A stretch of 64,000 nt of DNA from Thermococcus sp. Bubb.Bath (GCF_012027595.1 NZ_SNUR01000003.1:224011-288010); one strand, 5' to 3'; counted from the stretch's first letter, positions 26,035-34,711 are shown. Numbers and translations: made by a program. The notes: generated by a model not told the origin, from the letters alone.

Positions 26035-26759
26035 CTTCTCACCTCCGGGTAAAGAATTTCAGGGGGCTCAATGCTTCCCTTAACGCGTATCCTATCTGTC
26101 TTCGGCAGAATTTCTCTCACGCGCTCTATGCATTCATCCACCTTCTCAATGTTGGCCCCTTGAACGAGCGGGTCTATTCTGAGCCTCATTTCAGGGGTGA
26201 TGGACGCTACGAAGCGTGCTATCCTTTCTATTTCGTCGCACTCCACGAGGCCAGGTACAAAGACCGTCTCTGCGACAAGCTTCCCTGTTCCCGCATAGCT
26301 TCTGAAGTTCTCAATCGCTCTTCTGTTAGATACTCCCGTTATTCTACGGTGGAGTTCATCATCGAGGGCCTTTATGCTGAAGGTTGCACCCTCGGCGAGC
26401 CCTACCATCTCGTCGTCGAGGTTCTCGCCGTTGGTGACGATCCAGGGGTTTATCCCCTCACGTCTGAGGGCTCGCATTAGAGTCTTGAGCTCGGGGTCTA
26501 AGGTTGGTTCTCCACCGCCGAGGAAGGCAGTTGTAACCTCTGCATTTTTCAGAAGGTTAGCGACCTCATCAACGGAGAGGTATCTGACTCTGCCCGCCTT
26601 CCATATGGAGTCGAGTCTTCTGCGCGTTTTCAATGGCAAGCAGAGGCTCCAGCGCGTTACCTTTCTCCACACGCAGAACGAACAGTTCCAGTTACAGCCA
26701 TCGAATAACACGTAGGCGCTTCCACTCTTGAACCTGACCACATGGTAAATCCTCGTCAT
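26019..26759 (-). CDS. Radical SAM protein of unknown function
   Basis: Start at ATG 26757-26759 behind GGTGGGGGA (246 aa); the frame upstream runs into the divergent promoter. The 4Fe-4S/SAM motif is [10 protein letters not shown] (about residues 22-31), followed by [16 protein letters not shown], the GGE motif of pyruvate-formate-lyase-activase-like members. The product is close in size to small activase-like radical SAM proteins. It overlaps cbiP by 16 bp and is divergent from cobT with a shared 55-bp promoter, so a role in cobamide or lower-ligand metabolism is a fair guess. The substrate is unknown. Confidence 0.88.
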   Translation of the reverse strand: MTRIYHVVRFKSGSAYVLFDGCNWNCSFCVWRKVTRWSLCLPLKTRRRLDSIWKAGRVRYLSVDEVANLLKNAEVTTAFLGGGEPTLDPELKTLMRALRREGINPWIVTNGENLDDEMVGLAEGATFSIKALDDELHRRITGVSNRRAIENFRSYAGTGKLVAETVFVPGLVECDEIERIARFVASITPEMRLRIDPLVQGANIEKVDECIERVREILPKTDRIRVKGSIEPPEILYPEVRRWERR

Positions 26760-26814
26760 TCCCCCACCCAACAGATTTAAATTGTCTCTGGATAAAAAGT
26801 CCACGGTGGTCGAA
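26760..26814. promoter_or_regulatory. Shared divergent promoter of the radical SAM-cbiP and cobT transcripts
   Basis: The 55-bp gap holds two AT-rich boxes. ATTTAAAT (about 26775-26782) suits the plus strand, with a start near 26803 just before GGTGGTCGAA. The minus-strand ACTTTTTATCC (about 26790-26800) suits the radical SAM gene, with a start near 26768. The two promoters overlap, so binding at one could affect the other. Confidence 0.5.
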
Positions 26815-27816
26815 GTGAAGAGCCTCTTCGTTTTAGTCCTGGGAAACACGGAGGTCAGCTTGATACCTGGAATAAGCGTCGCTGGAGCGTCTCCCGAACT
26901 TACGAAGCTGACTCCACCTGCCGACGCTGAATATCTCCTCTACGAGAAGCCGAGGATAATAAACGCCATACCAGTAACTCCCGAAGGACACCCAACGCCT
27001 GCCATAATCACCAAGGCAGCGAGGGAGCTTGCGAACTTTCCGATACTCGTGGTCAGGGGAGGAACACACCTCGCTCCACTCGTGCCCCACGTACACATAA
27101 GCTCCGCTGTCGGAAGGGACTTCAGGAAAGAGCCGGCACTCCCAGAATTCGGTGAGATTATCAGGATGGCAAAGCTCCTCGGTGAGGAGCTGAATAAGAC
27201 GGACATAGAGGAACTGGTGATAGGCGAATCAACTCCCGGCGGAACCACAACAGCCCAGGCCGTCCTCTGGGCTATGGGCTACGATGCGAGGACGAGCTCT
27301 GCCGCTCCAGATAACCCGCAGAGCCTCAAAGAGCAAGTTATTGCTGGAGGATTCAAGAGGGCAGGAATCGAGAAAGGCCAGCTAAGAGACAACCCGCTCG
27401 AAGCGCTCAGACAGTTCGGAGACCCGATGATGACCGCCGTCGTTGGTCTGGCGCTCGGCTTTAAGAAGAACATCGTCTTAGCCGGCGGAACCCAAATGCT
27501 GGCAGTATCTGCCCTTCTGAAGGCCCTCGGCGAGGACTTGAGCAGGTTCATGATAGCGACCACTAAGTGGGTCGTAAACGACAGGAGCGCGACCTTCCTT
27601 GATACGGCGAAGGAGATAGGAATAATCACCTACGCGGCCGACCTAGACTTCTCAAAGAGCGAGTTCAAAGGCTTAAGAGACTATGAGAACGGCTACGTCA
27701 AGGAGGGCGTTGGAGCTGGAGGGGCGACCTGGCTCGCCGTCAAGGCCGGCTTATCACCTGATGAGATTTCCGCGAAGGTTGAGGAGCTCTACAGAAGGCT
27801 TATGGAGATGAAATGA
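26815..27816 (+). CDS. cobT: CobT-like nicotinate-nucleotide:base phosphoribosyltransferase (UPF0284 family)
   Basis: Start at GTG 26815 after GGTGGTCGAA (333 aa). The archaeal family is recognisable from [48 protein letters not shown] and [14 protein letters not shown]. It activates the lower ligand base by forming alpha-ribazole phosphate from nicotinate mononucleotide. The product is used by CobS, with CobZ removing the phosphate. It is divergent from the radical SAM-cbiP pair and is followed by a decayed cbiZ tail. Confidence 0.9.
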   Translation: MKSLFVLVLGNTEVSLIPGISVAGASPELTKLTPPADAEYLLYEKPRIINAIPVTPEGHPTPAIITKAARELANFPILVVRGGTHLAPLVPHVHISSAVGRDFRKEPALPEFGEIIRMAKLLGEELNKTDIEELVIGESTPGGTTTAQAVLWAMGYDARTSSAAPDNPQSLKEQVIAGGFKRAGIEKGQLRDNPLEALRQFGDPMMTAVVGLALGFKKNIVLAGGTQMLAVSALLKALGEDLSRFMIATTKWVVNDRSATFLDTAKEIGIITYAADLDFSKSEFKGLRDYENGYVKEGVGAGGATWLAVKAGLSPDEISAKVEELYRRLMEMK

Positions 27817-27840
27817 GCACCTTTTATTTTCCGTTCTTTT

Positions 27841-27940
27841 CCCACTTCCTTAAACTCTCCTCCAGCGCCCCTCTAACTGCCCGTCCGATGTTTATTCCAA
27901 GCTCTGTTGCCGTCCCGGCCCACTCTCTTTCTCCCTCAAA
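27841..27940 (-). repeat. Detached copy of the cbiZ 3' end (copy B)
   Basis: These 100 bp match 28630-28729 at about 91 of 100 positions with no gaps. Read on the minus strand they encode EGEREWAGTATELGINIGRA and on to a stop at about 27830 (KWEKNGK-stop), that is, the last ~38 residues of a CbiZ. Most changes are silent third-position changes, so the copy came from a functional cbiZ, not from recent tandem slippage. It contributes the stop codon of the PIN toxin gene (TGA at 27936-27938). Confidence 0.88.
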
Positions 27941-28385
27941 TCCTGAGCAACTGGCTCTTTATTCCAATCTCTCTTGCCTTTTCGTACATCTTTAGATCAT
28001 CTGTAACGAGGACGGCCTTGCAAACTTTTGCACAGGCCAGAAAAAGAACGTCAAAGCCGCTCATCTTTGTCTGAATTCCGAGTTCTATGGCTTCGTCGAG
28101 AAGGTAAATATCAGAATAAAAGCTTGAATGCTGGATTAAAAACTGAACGGCGGCCTTCGAGAGGGTCTCACTGCTGGAAAGCCTTGAGACGACTGTTGCA
28201 ACTTCGACAAGCATCACAAGAGGCTCGTGAAGGGCCATCTCCCCACTTTCCACTTTACGGAGAATTGATTCAGCTTTCTGGTGGAGGGCAAGCCTTTGGA
28301 GGTAGATATCGTCCCTCTTCTTTCGTCTCGGAGGAACAAATCCCTTAACGAAGACGCTGGTGTCCAAGACAGCCTCAATAGTCAT
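27936..28385 (-). CDS. PIN-domain ribonuclease toxin (VapC)
   Basis: This 149-aa PIN protein has VLDTSVFVKGF (Asp of the active site), SGFDVLFLACAK and LVTDDLKMYEKA, with the expected acidic residues. It overlaps its antitoxin by 11 bp. Its last codons and stop lie in the detached cbiZ tail at 27841-27940. That means the toxin gene and the repeat were joined when the pair inserted. It is the third PIN toxin in the cobamide island. Confidence 0.88.
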   Translation of the reverse strand: MTIEAVLDTSVFVKGFVPPRRKKRDDIYLQRLALHQKAESILRKVESGEMALHEPLVMLVEVATVVSRLSSSETLSKAAVQFLIQHSSFYSDIYLLDEAIELGIQTKMSGFDVLFLACAKVCKAVLVTDDLKMYEKAREIGIKSQLLRI

Positions 28386-28575
28386 AGTCTTTCTCCCTCA
28401 TTTTCCTTACCATCGCTGTAATATCCTCGACATCTTCGTCATAGTTAGTGAGGCTCTCAGCCAAGCGTTTAATCTCGTCGAGAGTTATCCGTTTCATTCC
28501 AAGTTTTTTGAACTTCACTTCAAGCATCAGATCCTGAGCATCAAGAAAAATCCTCTCGATCTTTGCTTCTTCCAT
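28375..28575 (-). CDS. Antitoxin of the third PIN toxin pair
   Basis: The 66-aa acidic-basic protein begins MEEAKIERIFLDAQDLMLEV and ends with a charged helix (AMVRKMREKDYDY). The ATG is preceded by GGTGAGAGG and the gene overlaps the toxin by 11 bp. No known antitoxin family is recognised, but size, order and overlap match the type II arrangement. A TATA-like TAAATACAC lies about 25 bp upstream (about 28602-28610). Confidence 0.78.
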   Translation of the reverse strand: MEEAKIERIFLDAQDLMLEVKFKKLGMKRITLDEIKRLAESLTNYDEDVEDITAMVRKMREKDYDY

Positions 28576-28609
28576 CCTCTCACCAAGGTGAATTTTGATA
28601 AATGTGTAT

Positions 28610-29200
28610 TTAATCCTTTCTCGATGATCCCCACTTCTCCAAGCTCTCCTCCAGCGCCTCTCTAACCGCCCGTCCGATGTTTATCCCAAGCTCTGTCGCC
28701 GTCCCAGCCCACTCTCTTTCTCCCTCAAAGGCGAAGACTCCTATTCCATCGCTGGTTGTCCCGGTCGCATTGTAGCCGAGCCTCAGCAGGGTGTAGGTCT
28801 TCGCTTCCGTTGCGGTCATTATTGCGTTTGCCATCGCTCCGACCGTTAGGCCGTCCTCAATCACGACTGCAATGTTTATCGTTCCAGGACTCCAGGGCGG
28901 CGGCACTTCACCCGCTATCGCCGGATTGGTTATTCCGGCCGTCACGTAGGCCGTAACGCTTCCGCTCCTTGAGACGGCCAAAACTTTCTCAACGTTCGCG
29001 GCAGTCATGAAGCCGACGAAGGCCGTTAGACCGTTCTCCCGCTCGAACTTCAGGCAGTCCTCCATGCAGTCGCCCGAATAGTTCCTGGGAACCATCATGA
29101 AGAAGAAGCCGTTTGCCCTGAATAGGCCCCCATTATGGGGAGCGTTGCTGAGTGCGAGCATCGGCCCTTCAAAAGGGAGGATGAAATGATTGAACTTCAC
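28610..29200 (-). CDS. cbiZ: Adenosylcobinamide amidohydrolase
   Basis: The 196-aa protein matches CbiZ along its length: LSNAPHNGGLF, VGFMTAANVEK, YVTAGITNPA, INIAVVIEDGLT and ATEAKTYTLLRLGY. The enzyme cleaves aminopropanol from scavenged (pseudo)cobinamide, giving cobyric acid, which re-enters at CbiB. The last ~33 codons (28630-28729) are duplicated at 27841-27940. The start ATG overlaps the stop of the small membrane protein gene upstream (ATGA). Confidence 0.94.
   Translation of the reverse strand: MKFNHFILPFEGPMLALSNAPHNGGLFRANGFFFMMVPRNYSGDCMEDCLKFERENGLTAFVGFMTAANVEKVLAVSRSGSVTAYVTAGITNPAIAGEVPPPWSPGTINIAVVIEDGLTVGAMANAIMTATEAKTYTLLRLGYNATGTTSDGIGVFAFEGEREWAGTATELGINIGRAVREALEESLEKWGSSRKD
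28630..28729 (-). repeat. cbiZ 3' end, repeat copy A (within cbiZ)
   Basis: This is the in-gene copy of the 100-bp repeat. It flanks one side of the vapBC pair at 27936-28575, with copy B on the other side in the same orientation, 689 bp apart. Direct repeats around a small cassette at a gene 3' end resemble the att sites left by integrative elements that rebuild the end of the gene they enter. Confidence 0.85.
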
Positions 29201-29373
29201 CGCCGCCTCCCCCGATGGTAGTCCATGCGGAGGGCTATGAAGATGAATAAGAAGAGTATCGTGAGGTAGTAGCTCACACGGAAGGGAATAACCCCAACAA
29301 TGCCGAGCGTATAGAGGAAGGTAAGAAAGAGAACCAGAACGAGGAGAACCCGGTAGGCTTTCTTTCTCTCCAT
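29197..29373 (-). CDS. Small two-span membrane protein, 58 aa
   Basis: Start at ATG 29371-29373, after GAGGGTTGCCG; an in-frame TTG six bases earlier is less likely. The protein has two hydrophobic stretches (VLLVLVLFLTFLYTLGIVGV and YYLTILFLFIFIALRM) and a basic C-terminal tail (DYHRGRRR) that fixes topology. It overlaps cbiZ by ATGA, so it is co-transcribed. A role in corrinoid uptake is possible but unsupported. Confidence 0.72.
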   Translation of the reverse strand: MERKKAYRVLLVLVLFLTFLYTLGIVGVIPFRVSYYLTILFLFIFIALRMDYHRGRRR

Positions 29374-29424
29374 CGGCAACCCTCAGGCGGAGTTTTCATC
29401 CCGGCTCAGGAGCGACCAAACTCC

Positions 29425-30039
29425 TCATCGGGCCTCCTTTCGGTAGCCCCTGTATATCTCCAGGCTTCTCCGTGCCCTAGCGCGCGGAATGTGGTGTCCC
29501 ATTATGGTGTGTATCTCGTCCGCCACGGCGGAACCGTGCTTTACTGCTCCCCTCTCGGTTCTAATCCTCTCTATCCTGAAAGTGTAACCACCAACCTCAA
29601 GAACCTCACCGACGGCGAACTCCTCGTTGCGAGGCATTTTAACCCGGAAGGACTGCGTAACCCCACCAGAGGTATAGATTGAGACCTTTATGACCTTTGG
29701 ATAGGTGAGGCTCTCGCCCCAGAGGGTCTTGACTTCCTCAACTTTAGCCCTCTCCACCCGTTTGTCCCCTTCGAGCTCTATACCGGTTATCCTGACCTCC
29801 TCTTCCTCCGTCTCGACGATATCACCGACCCTTATTTCCTCGCCCTCAGGAAGCTCGGCCTCGCTCTTGAAGCTCCTCTCGTGCTTGCTGACGATGAGCG
29901 GAACCTTCCTGAACTTCGGAAGGGTGACGTGCCAAACATTTCCACAGTCGTTACAGCGAAGGGTAAGCTCTCTCCCCCTCTCCTTTATGACCTCAACGTT
30001 CTCGCTACCGCACTCAGGACATACGAACAGTTCCTCCAT
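29425..30039 (-). CDS. Zinc-ribbon protein of the archaeal HVO_0476 type
   Basis: Start at ATG 30037-30039 after GGTGAGAGAA (204 aa). The N-terminus is a C4 zinc ribbon (CPECGSENVEV ... LRCNDCGNVW). It is followed by a beta-rich region with a KPR-like segment (GDIVETEEEEVRITGIELEG) resembling an OB or ribosome-associated fold, and a basic C-terminus (ARARRSLEIYRGYR). This layout matches an archaeal zinc-finger family often found near translation genes. Function is unknown; RNA binding is likely. Confidence 0.8.
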   Translation of the reverse strand: MEELFVCPECGSENVEVIKERGRELTLRCNDCGNVWHVTLPKFRKVPLIVSKHERSFKSEAELPEGEEIRVGDIVETEEEEVRITGIELEGDKRVERAKVEEVKTLWGESLTYPKVIKVSIYTSGGVTQSFRVKMPRNEEFAVGEVLEVGGYTFRIERIRTERGAVKHGSAVADEIHTIMGHHIPRARARRSLEIYRGYRKEAR

Positions 30040-30072
30040 TTCTCTCACCGGAAAGGAAGAAGGGAAAACGGT

Positions 30073-31377
30073 TTATAAACCTGCCCCAAGGAGCCACTTC
30101 CAGAGGGGTATGAAGTCAATCTTCTTCCCATCAACGGTTTCCGTGGCCTCGTATTCCCACGTAATCACCTTTAGGTTTTCACAGCCGAGGGTTTTTGAAG
30201 CGGAGAGAAGCGCTTTTAACTCCCTCCTCTTTGTCTCTGGATCATCAACACTCCAGCTGACCTGGATCAGCTCCGAGACCTTCGACCCCCTTGAAATCAC
30301 GAAATCAACTTCCCCCTCGCGCCCTTCCCAGTAGTGAACCTCGATTAGGGGGTCAAAGTAGTGCTTTCTCCTCAACAGCTCAACGGCTACGATGTTCTCC
30401 AATCTGAAGCCTAAGTCCTCCACTCCGAGGGATTCTGCAAATCCGACATCGGCCAGATAGAGCTTTGGAGCACTCCGTAGGGACTCCACACTGTTGCCGT
30501 GGTACTTACGAACGGGGATGACGAACCCGATGTCCTCAAGGTAGGAGAAGTACTCATAAACGGTCGGTTTGCTTATTTTGACCCCTATAGAGGATAGAAA
30601 ACCGTGGAGCTTTCTCACCGAGGCCTTCCGGGCAAAATTCCTTGTTATAACCCGGATCAGGGCCTTCATGGCTGAGCTCTTTTCAACACCGTATCTCTCA
30701 ATTAGATCCTTGTAAACTATCAGGTCAAGGTACTCTTGAAGGGTTTTGATCTTGAGGAGGGGCGAATAGTCCACTATTCCCGGGAAACCGCCGTATCTGA
30801 GGTACTCGTCGAGGAGAGCAAAAAGCCGACCCCTCCGGGCTTCGGTTAGGGGAAGAGTCGGTTTAAAACTCTTGAACTCCAAGAACTCCCTGAAAGACAG
30901 AGGAAAGAGCTGGAACGACAGCGTTCTCCCCCTGAGGGAAGTTGCGATCTCCTTCGAGAGGAGTTTGGAAGAAGAACCCGTTAGAAAAACCCTAGCGTTT
31001 CCCCTCTCCACCAGCCGCCTCACGAACCTTTCCCATCCATCTACAGCCTGCACCTCGTCAAGGAAAAGGTAGATAACCCTAGCTCTGGGGTTGTGCTTGT
31101 GATAGAGCTCAACTATGCTGGAGAGATCCATGGCCGTCATTCCAACTAGCCTCTCGTCCTCGAAGTTAACGTAAAAAAGCCTCCTGAGGGGGAGCCCAGA
31201 ATCCATGAGCCCCTTCATCGTCGCGTAGAGGAGGTGGGTCTTACCTACCCTCCTGAGGCCAAAGACGGAAAGGGCAGTGGCGAGGTTCGTAGGCAGGACG
31301 AGCTCCCTTTCCTTCACCTCTGGGAGTCCAAGCTCCCAAAACTCTACTATGGCCTCCTCGAGCACCTCTCTCATCAT
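30073..31377 (-). CDS. AAA ATPase with DUF4143-type C-terminal domain
   Basis: The 434-aa protein has Walker A FGLRRVGKTHLLYA (about residues 39-52), Walker B VIYLFLDEVQAVDGWE and sensor VFLTGSSSKLLSKE. A winged-helix segment (ISKPTVYEYFSYLEDIGFV) and a C-terminal restriction-nuclease-like fold (HYWEGREGEVDFVISRG) follow. This is the AAA_14/DUF4143 family, abundant in archaea. A minus-strand TATA (ACTTAAATATG, about 31398-31408) places transcription start at about the ATG, so the message is probably leaderless. The role of the family is unsettled; mobile-element maintenance and toxin-like roles have been proposed. Confidence 0.88.
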   Translation of the reverse strand: MMREVLEEAIVEFWELGLPEVKERELVLPTNLATALSVFGLRRVGKTHLLYATMKGLMDSGLPLRRLFYVNFEDERLVGMTAMDLSSIVELYHKHNPRARVIYLFLDEVQAVDGWERFVRRLVERGNARVFLTGSSSKLLSKEIATSLRGRTLSFQLFPLSFREFLEFKSFKPTLPLTEARRGRLFALLDEYLRYGGFPGIVDYSPLLKIKTLQEYLDLIVYKDLIERYGVEKSSAMKALIRVITRNFARKASVRKLHGFLSSIGVKISKPTVYEYFSYLEDIGFVIPVRKYHGNSVESLRSAPKLYLADVGFAESLGVEDLGFRLENIVAVELLRRKHYFDPLIEVHYWEGREGEVDFVISRGSKVSELIQVSWSVDDPETKRRELKALLSASKTLGCENLKVITWEYEATETVDGKKIDFIPLWKWLLGAGL

Positions 31378-31432
31378 ATGTACAACTCAACTTTACCATA
31401 TTTAAGTGTTTTTGTCAAATTTGGCTTTACCA

Positions 31433-33328
31433 TCAGAGCTGGCTTCCCTCCTCTGGGTTCTTAATCTTCAACAGCGGGCAGACGTCCATACACTCGCGGC
31501 AGTGGGTGCAGGAGCCCCAGTCAACGATTATTTTCTTGCTCCTCTCGTCTATACTTAGCGCGTTCTCTGGACATTTGCCGACGCAGACCCCGCAGCCGAC
31601 GCACTCGTAGGCCCTCTTAATGAGGTAGTAGGCACTCCAGGCCTCTTCTTCGTTCGGAGCTTTGGCGGTTCTCGTTCCACCTATGAACTCAACCTGCCCT
31701 GCTTTGATAGCATCTCCCTCGACGTTTACCTTTCCAAGGATTGGAGCGACCTCAAGGAGCCTCTTCCTGTTGAGGACGGTGTTGAAGGTCAGCTCGTAGC
31801 CATCGTCGGTCTCTTCGATCTGAACCCTCACTGGCTCCCACGAGCGCTCCTCTGGAATATTAACTTCCAGCTTCCTTACTATAGCCTTCTCGCCCTTGCT
31901 GAGCTTCTTCCAGCGCCAGAAGCCGTAGGTTACCCACTCCTCCGAGAGGTCAAAGCGCCTCCTCCAGTACTCAAGGGCTTTCCTCCACTTCTCCCAGAGC
32001 TTAGGCTTCTCCCTCCTCAGCCTCTCGAACTCAGCTAAGGAAGCACTAGGACAGAGGAAACATCCTATCCTGTCGAAACCGCGGGCGTAGAGCGGGTTGT
32101 ACTTCAGCTTCCTGCTGAATATGTAGAGCCAGACCTCTATGGCCCTCCAGTGGAAGATTGGAGATGCCCCAATCTCGTTCGGCACCCACTTGTTCCTCCA
32201 CACGCGTGGCTGCTTGAAACGCTTTATGCTCTCATACTTTCTCTGGCCGACAAACATGAGGACGCCCTTTGGGTAGTTCTCCTTTATGGCCATCGTTATT
32301 GGCCCGAGCTTTGTAACTTTACAGCACCAACGGTAGTCCCTTCCCGGCGGCGAGAAGACATACAAAGCTCTCCAGAAGGCGTCGCCGGCGTCGGCCACTA
32401 TAAACTTCGCTCCCTTCGGCTCAAGCTCCTTTCTCAGCTCCTCAACGTATTGAACCGTTTCAGGGAATTCGATGCCCGTGTTGTTAAAGAAGACTGTGAA
32501 ATCGGTCCCGAACTCCTCCAGCGCCAAGCCGAGAACCGCTAAACTGTCCTTTCCGCCGGAGAATGCAACAGCCTTTGGAAGGTCGGAGTATTTGTTAGCA
32601 ACCCTCCTCATGAACTCCCTGCTCTTTACGACCTTCCCCTCAAGGGCTGTGCTGTTCGCCCTCAGAACGTCCTCCACGGTGGCCTTCTTGCCCTCGCGGT
32701 AGTTGACGGTCTTCTGCCTCTTCGGTTTTACGCCGGTCCCTCTCTCCTTCCGCATTAACGCTTCGTAGTCCTTCTTGGCTATCCCCGTGGCGAAGACTTC
32801 TCCTTCCTCCGTGACGAGTATAACCTCATCTCCAACCCTTATGCTCGGCTCGGCCTCGACTATTCCAACTGGCAGAAGGTTGGCGTTCTTCTTTACGGGC
32901 TCGACCGCCCCATTATCCACGACTACCCACTTCTTCATTTCCTTTCCGAAGCGCTTCCAGAGGGCGATTGCTCCCTCCATCTTCAGCCCCGCATGCCACT
33001 TCAGTTCGAGCGGGTCGTACTTGATATAACCAAAAACGTAGCCGTCAAATATTATCTCGTAGGCGTCGTCTTCGCTCGGGAGCTTATTGAGGAGGACGAT
33101 TTTTCCTTCCAGGATTTCGCCGATATCCACACCGTAGTGCTCCATGAAGGCTGAGCGAATGAACTCGATGTCCTTCTCAAATGCGAAGCGCAGGTCTCCT
33201 GGTGGGGTGATGTTGAGCCTGAAAACTCCCTCCTTCCCGTGAACGGCGCAGGAGTCGCCGATGAGCGGGACGTTGCACTTCTCACACCAGTTTATGTATG
33301 ACTTTCCAAGGAAGACTGGTCTCCCCAT
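31433..33328 (-). CDS. PP-loop (PAPS reductase-like) and 4Fe-4S ferredoxin fusion protein
   Basis: Start at ATG 33326-33328 after GGTGAGAAGA (631 aa). Order of parts: a short zinc ribbon (WCEKCNVPLIGDSC, residues about 14-27), a PUA-like RNA-binding domain (about 160-190, IRVGDEVILVTEEGEVFATG), the ATP-pyrophosphatase loop AVAFSGGKDSLAVLGL (about 255-270) with WCCK and GCFLCPSAS cysteines, and two 4Fe-4S motifs at the C-terminus (CVGCGVCVGKCP, CTHCRECMDVCP). The PUA-like domain hints at RNA as substrate rather than PAPS, for example tRNA thiolation. Thermococcales carry this protein, but its function is not established. Confidence 0.87.
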   Translation of the reverse strand: MGRPVFLGKSYINWCEKCNVPLIGDSCAVHGKEGVFRLNITPPGDLRFAFEKDIEFIRSAFMEHYGVDIGEILEGKIVLLNKLPSEDDAYEIIFDGYVFGYIKYDPLELKWHAGLKMEGAIALWKRFGKEMKKWVVVDNGAVEPVKKNANLLPVGIVEAEPSIRVGDEVILVTEEGEVFATGIAKKDYEALMRKERGTGVKPKRQKTVNYREGKKATVEDVLRANSTALEGKVVKSREFMRRVANKYSDLPKAVAFSGGKDSLAVLGLALEEFGTDFTVFFNNTGIEFPETVQYVEELRKELEPKGAKFIVADAGDAFWRALYVFSPPGRDYRWCCKVTKLGPITMAIKENYPKGVLMFVGQRKYESIKRFKQPRVWRNKWVPNEIGASPIFHWRAIEVWLYIFSRKLKYNPLYARGFDRIGCFLCPSASLAEFERLRREKPKLWEKWRKALEYWRRRFDLSEEWVTYGFWRWKKLSKGEKAIVRKLEVNIPEERSWEPVRVQIEETDDGYELTFNTVLNRKRLLEVAPILGKVNVEGDAIKAGQVEFIGGTRTAKAPNEEEAWSAYYLIKRAYECVGCGVCVGKCPENALSIDERSKKIIVDWGSCTHCRECMDVCPLLKIKNPEEGSQL

Positions 33329-33412
33329 TCTTCTCACCTGGGAATTGAGCGGAGTGGGAGTTTATAAAGGCAGATGGTCGGGGAATGAACCAGCCAAAGG
33401 GAAAACTCGTGA

Positions 33413-34621
33413 TTAGACTTCATCGTACTCAACGACGTGGCGGTACTCTATTCTATGGAGGAACCGTGGTACTTCGCTTCCACTGAGCACGATGACATCC
33501 CTCGGATACCTGCCCTTAGCTTTTCCTGACTTCACCTCAACCCTCATGCCCGGCACAACGGCGTCTATCTCGTAGCCCTCGCTCTGGAAGTAATACACCT
33601 TCCTGAACTTCCGGTAGAGGTGCTCCTGAACGGCCCATTCGTAGAGAACCGACTCCTCGACCTTAACATGGCTCCATTCGGCGAACGCCCTTGCCATCAA
33701 TGGGTCCCTGATGGCAAACTTCCGGTTTTTCTTTGGGACGATTTTCTTCCCCCACTGTGAGAATGGTATCTCCAGAAGTACCTTAAGCTCGGAGAGGGCT
33801 GACACGTAGCTCCTTACGGTGTCCCTGTTGACACCGGCTTCTTGACCAAGCTCGCTGTACGAGAGAGGGCTTGGTGCCTTGGATATTATCGCCCCCAGTA
33901 TCTCCCTCGCGATTTCTGGATTCTTCTCCCTTTCAAGGCTTCTGAGGTCGGCCTTCAGTGCGCCCACTATATCACTCTTCCGTATCCTTCTATTTAGGTA
34001 AGCCGCGTAGCCCCCGGTCCTAAGGTAGCTTTCGAAGGCATCCTGGCCTTTCCCTGCAAAGTAGTCCTCAACACCTGTTAGGAGATGGTAATAGTCCCTG
34101 AAGCCGAGGGGCATTATTTCGAGAACCTTTCCACGGCCCTTCCTCCCGGAGAAGTATCCAACGGCCCTATTAAGGTTGACCGATACTGAACCCATTACCG
34201 TGATGACATCGTTTTTAAGCTTCTTCCGGTTTATGAGGTCAATGATGGCCTTCCACCAGTTCTTGGCGGATGTAACCTCGTCGAGGAAGATGAGAGAGTT
34301 CTTTATTCCTTTGGTCTCCTTGAGCTTCAAATAAGCCTTAAGAACGGCCGAGAGGTCATCCTGGTTGTCGAGCATTGTGCAGTCATAGTAAAAAATCCCG
34401 TAGGGGTTTTCCCTTTCCCTGAGGAGCTCGTTTATGAGGAGCTTCACTCCGAGGGTTTTGCCGACCCTCCGCGGCCCAACCAAAAAGTTCACGGAAAAGG
34501 GTTCGAACGAGAGTTCCCTTATCCATGAGGGGACGTACCGGTACTTTAATCCCCTCCACTCTTCAAAGTCCGGATCTCCCTCATGAACCCACCATGGGTT
34601 ATACTCCTCAAGGTCGAACAT
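33413..34621 (-). CDS. AAA_14/DUF4143-type ATPase, paralog
   Basis: Start at ATG 34619-34621 (402 aa). A TATA box ACATATAAG (about 34643-34651) is 25 bp upstream, making a leaderless message; a longer frame to 34780 covers that promoter. Walker A is FLVGPRRVGKTLGVKLL, Walker B is NSLIFLDEVTSAKNWW, and MGSVSVNLNR is the sensor. A winged helix (YSELGQEAGVNRDTVRSYVSAL) and a C-terminal nuclease-like fold with YEIDAVVPGMRVEVKSGKAK (D-ExK) follow. The E-x-K pattern matches the restriction-endonuclease fold. It is a diverged paralog of the 30073-31377 gene. Confidence 0.87.
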   Translation of the reverse strand: MFDLEEYNPWWVHEGDPDFEEWRGLKYRYVPSWIRELSFEPFSVNFLVGPRRVGKTLGVKLLINELLRERENPYGIFYYDCTMLDNQDDLSAVLKAYLKLKETKGIKNSLIFLDEVTSAKNWWKAIIDLINRKKLKNDVITVMGSVSVNLNRAVGYFSGRKGRGKVLEIMPLGFRDYYHLLTGVEDYFAGKGQDAFESYLRTGGYAAYLNRRIRKSDIVGALKADLRSLEREKNPEIAREILGAIISKAPSPLSYSELGQEAGVNRDTVRSYVSALSELKVLLEIPFSQWGKKIVPKKNRKFAIRDPLMARAFAEWSHVKVEESVLYEWAVQEHLYRKFRKVYYFQSEGYEIDAVVPGMRVEVKSGKAKGRYPRDVIVLSGSEVPRFLHRIEYRHVVEYDEV

Positions 34622-34711
34622 GGGATTTGATAGGAGTCTTTGCTTATATGTCTTGCGGAACGATATTCGGCAAAGATTTATAAAGTCTTGCTGAACAATA
34701 ATCGCTATCTC

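Noticed and set aside
29705..30334. 209-codon plus-strand frame over the zinc-ribbon gene and the ATPase 3' end
   Set aside because: It is Ser-rich as expected for an antisense shadow and spans two good minus-strand genes.
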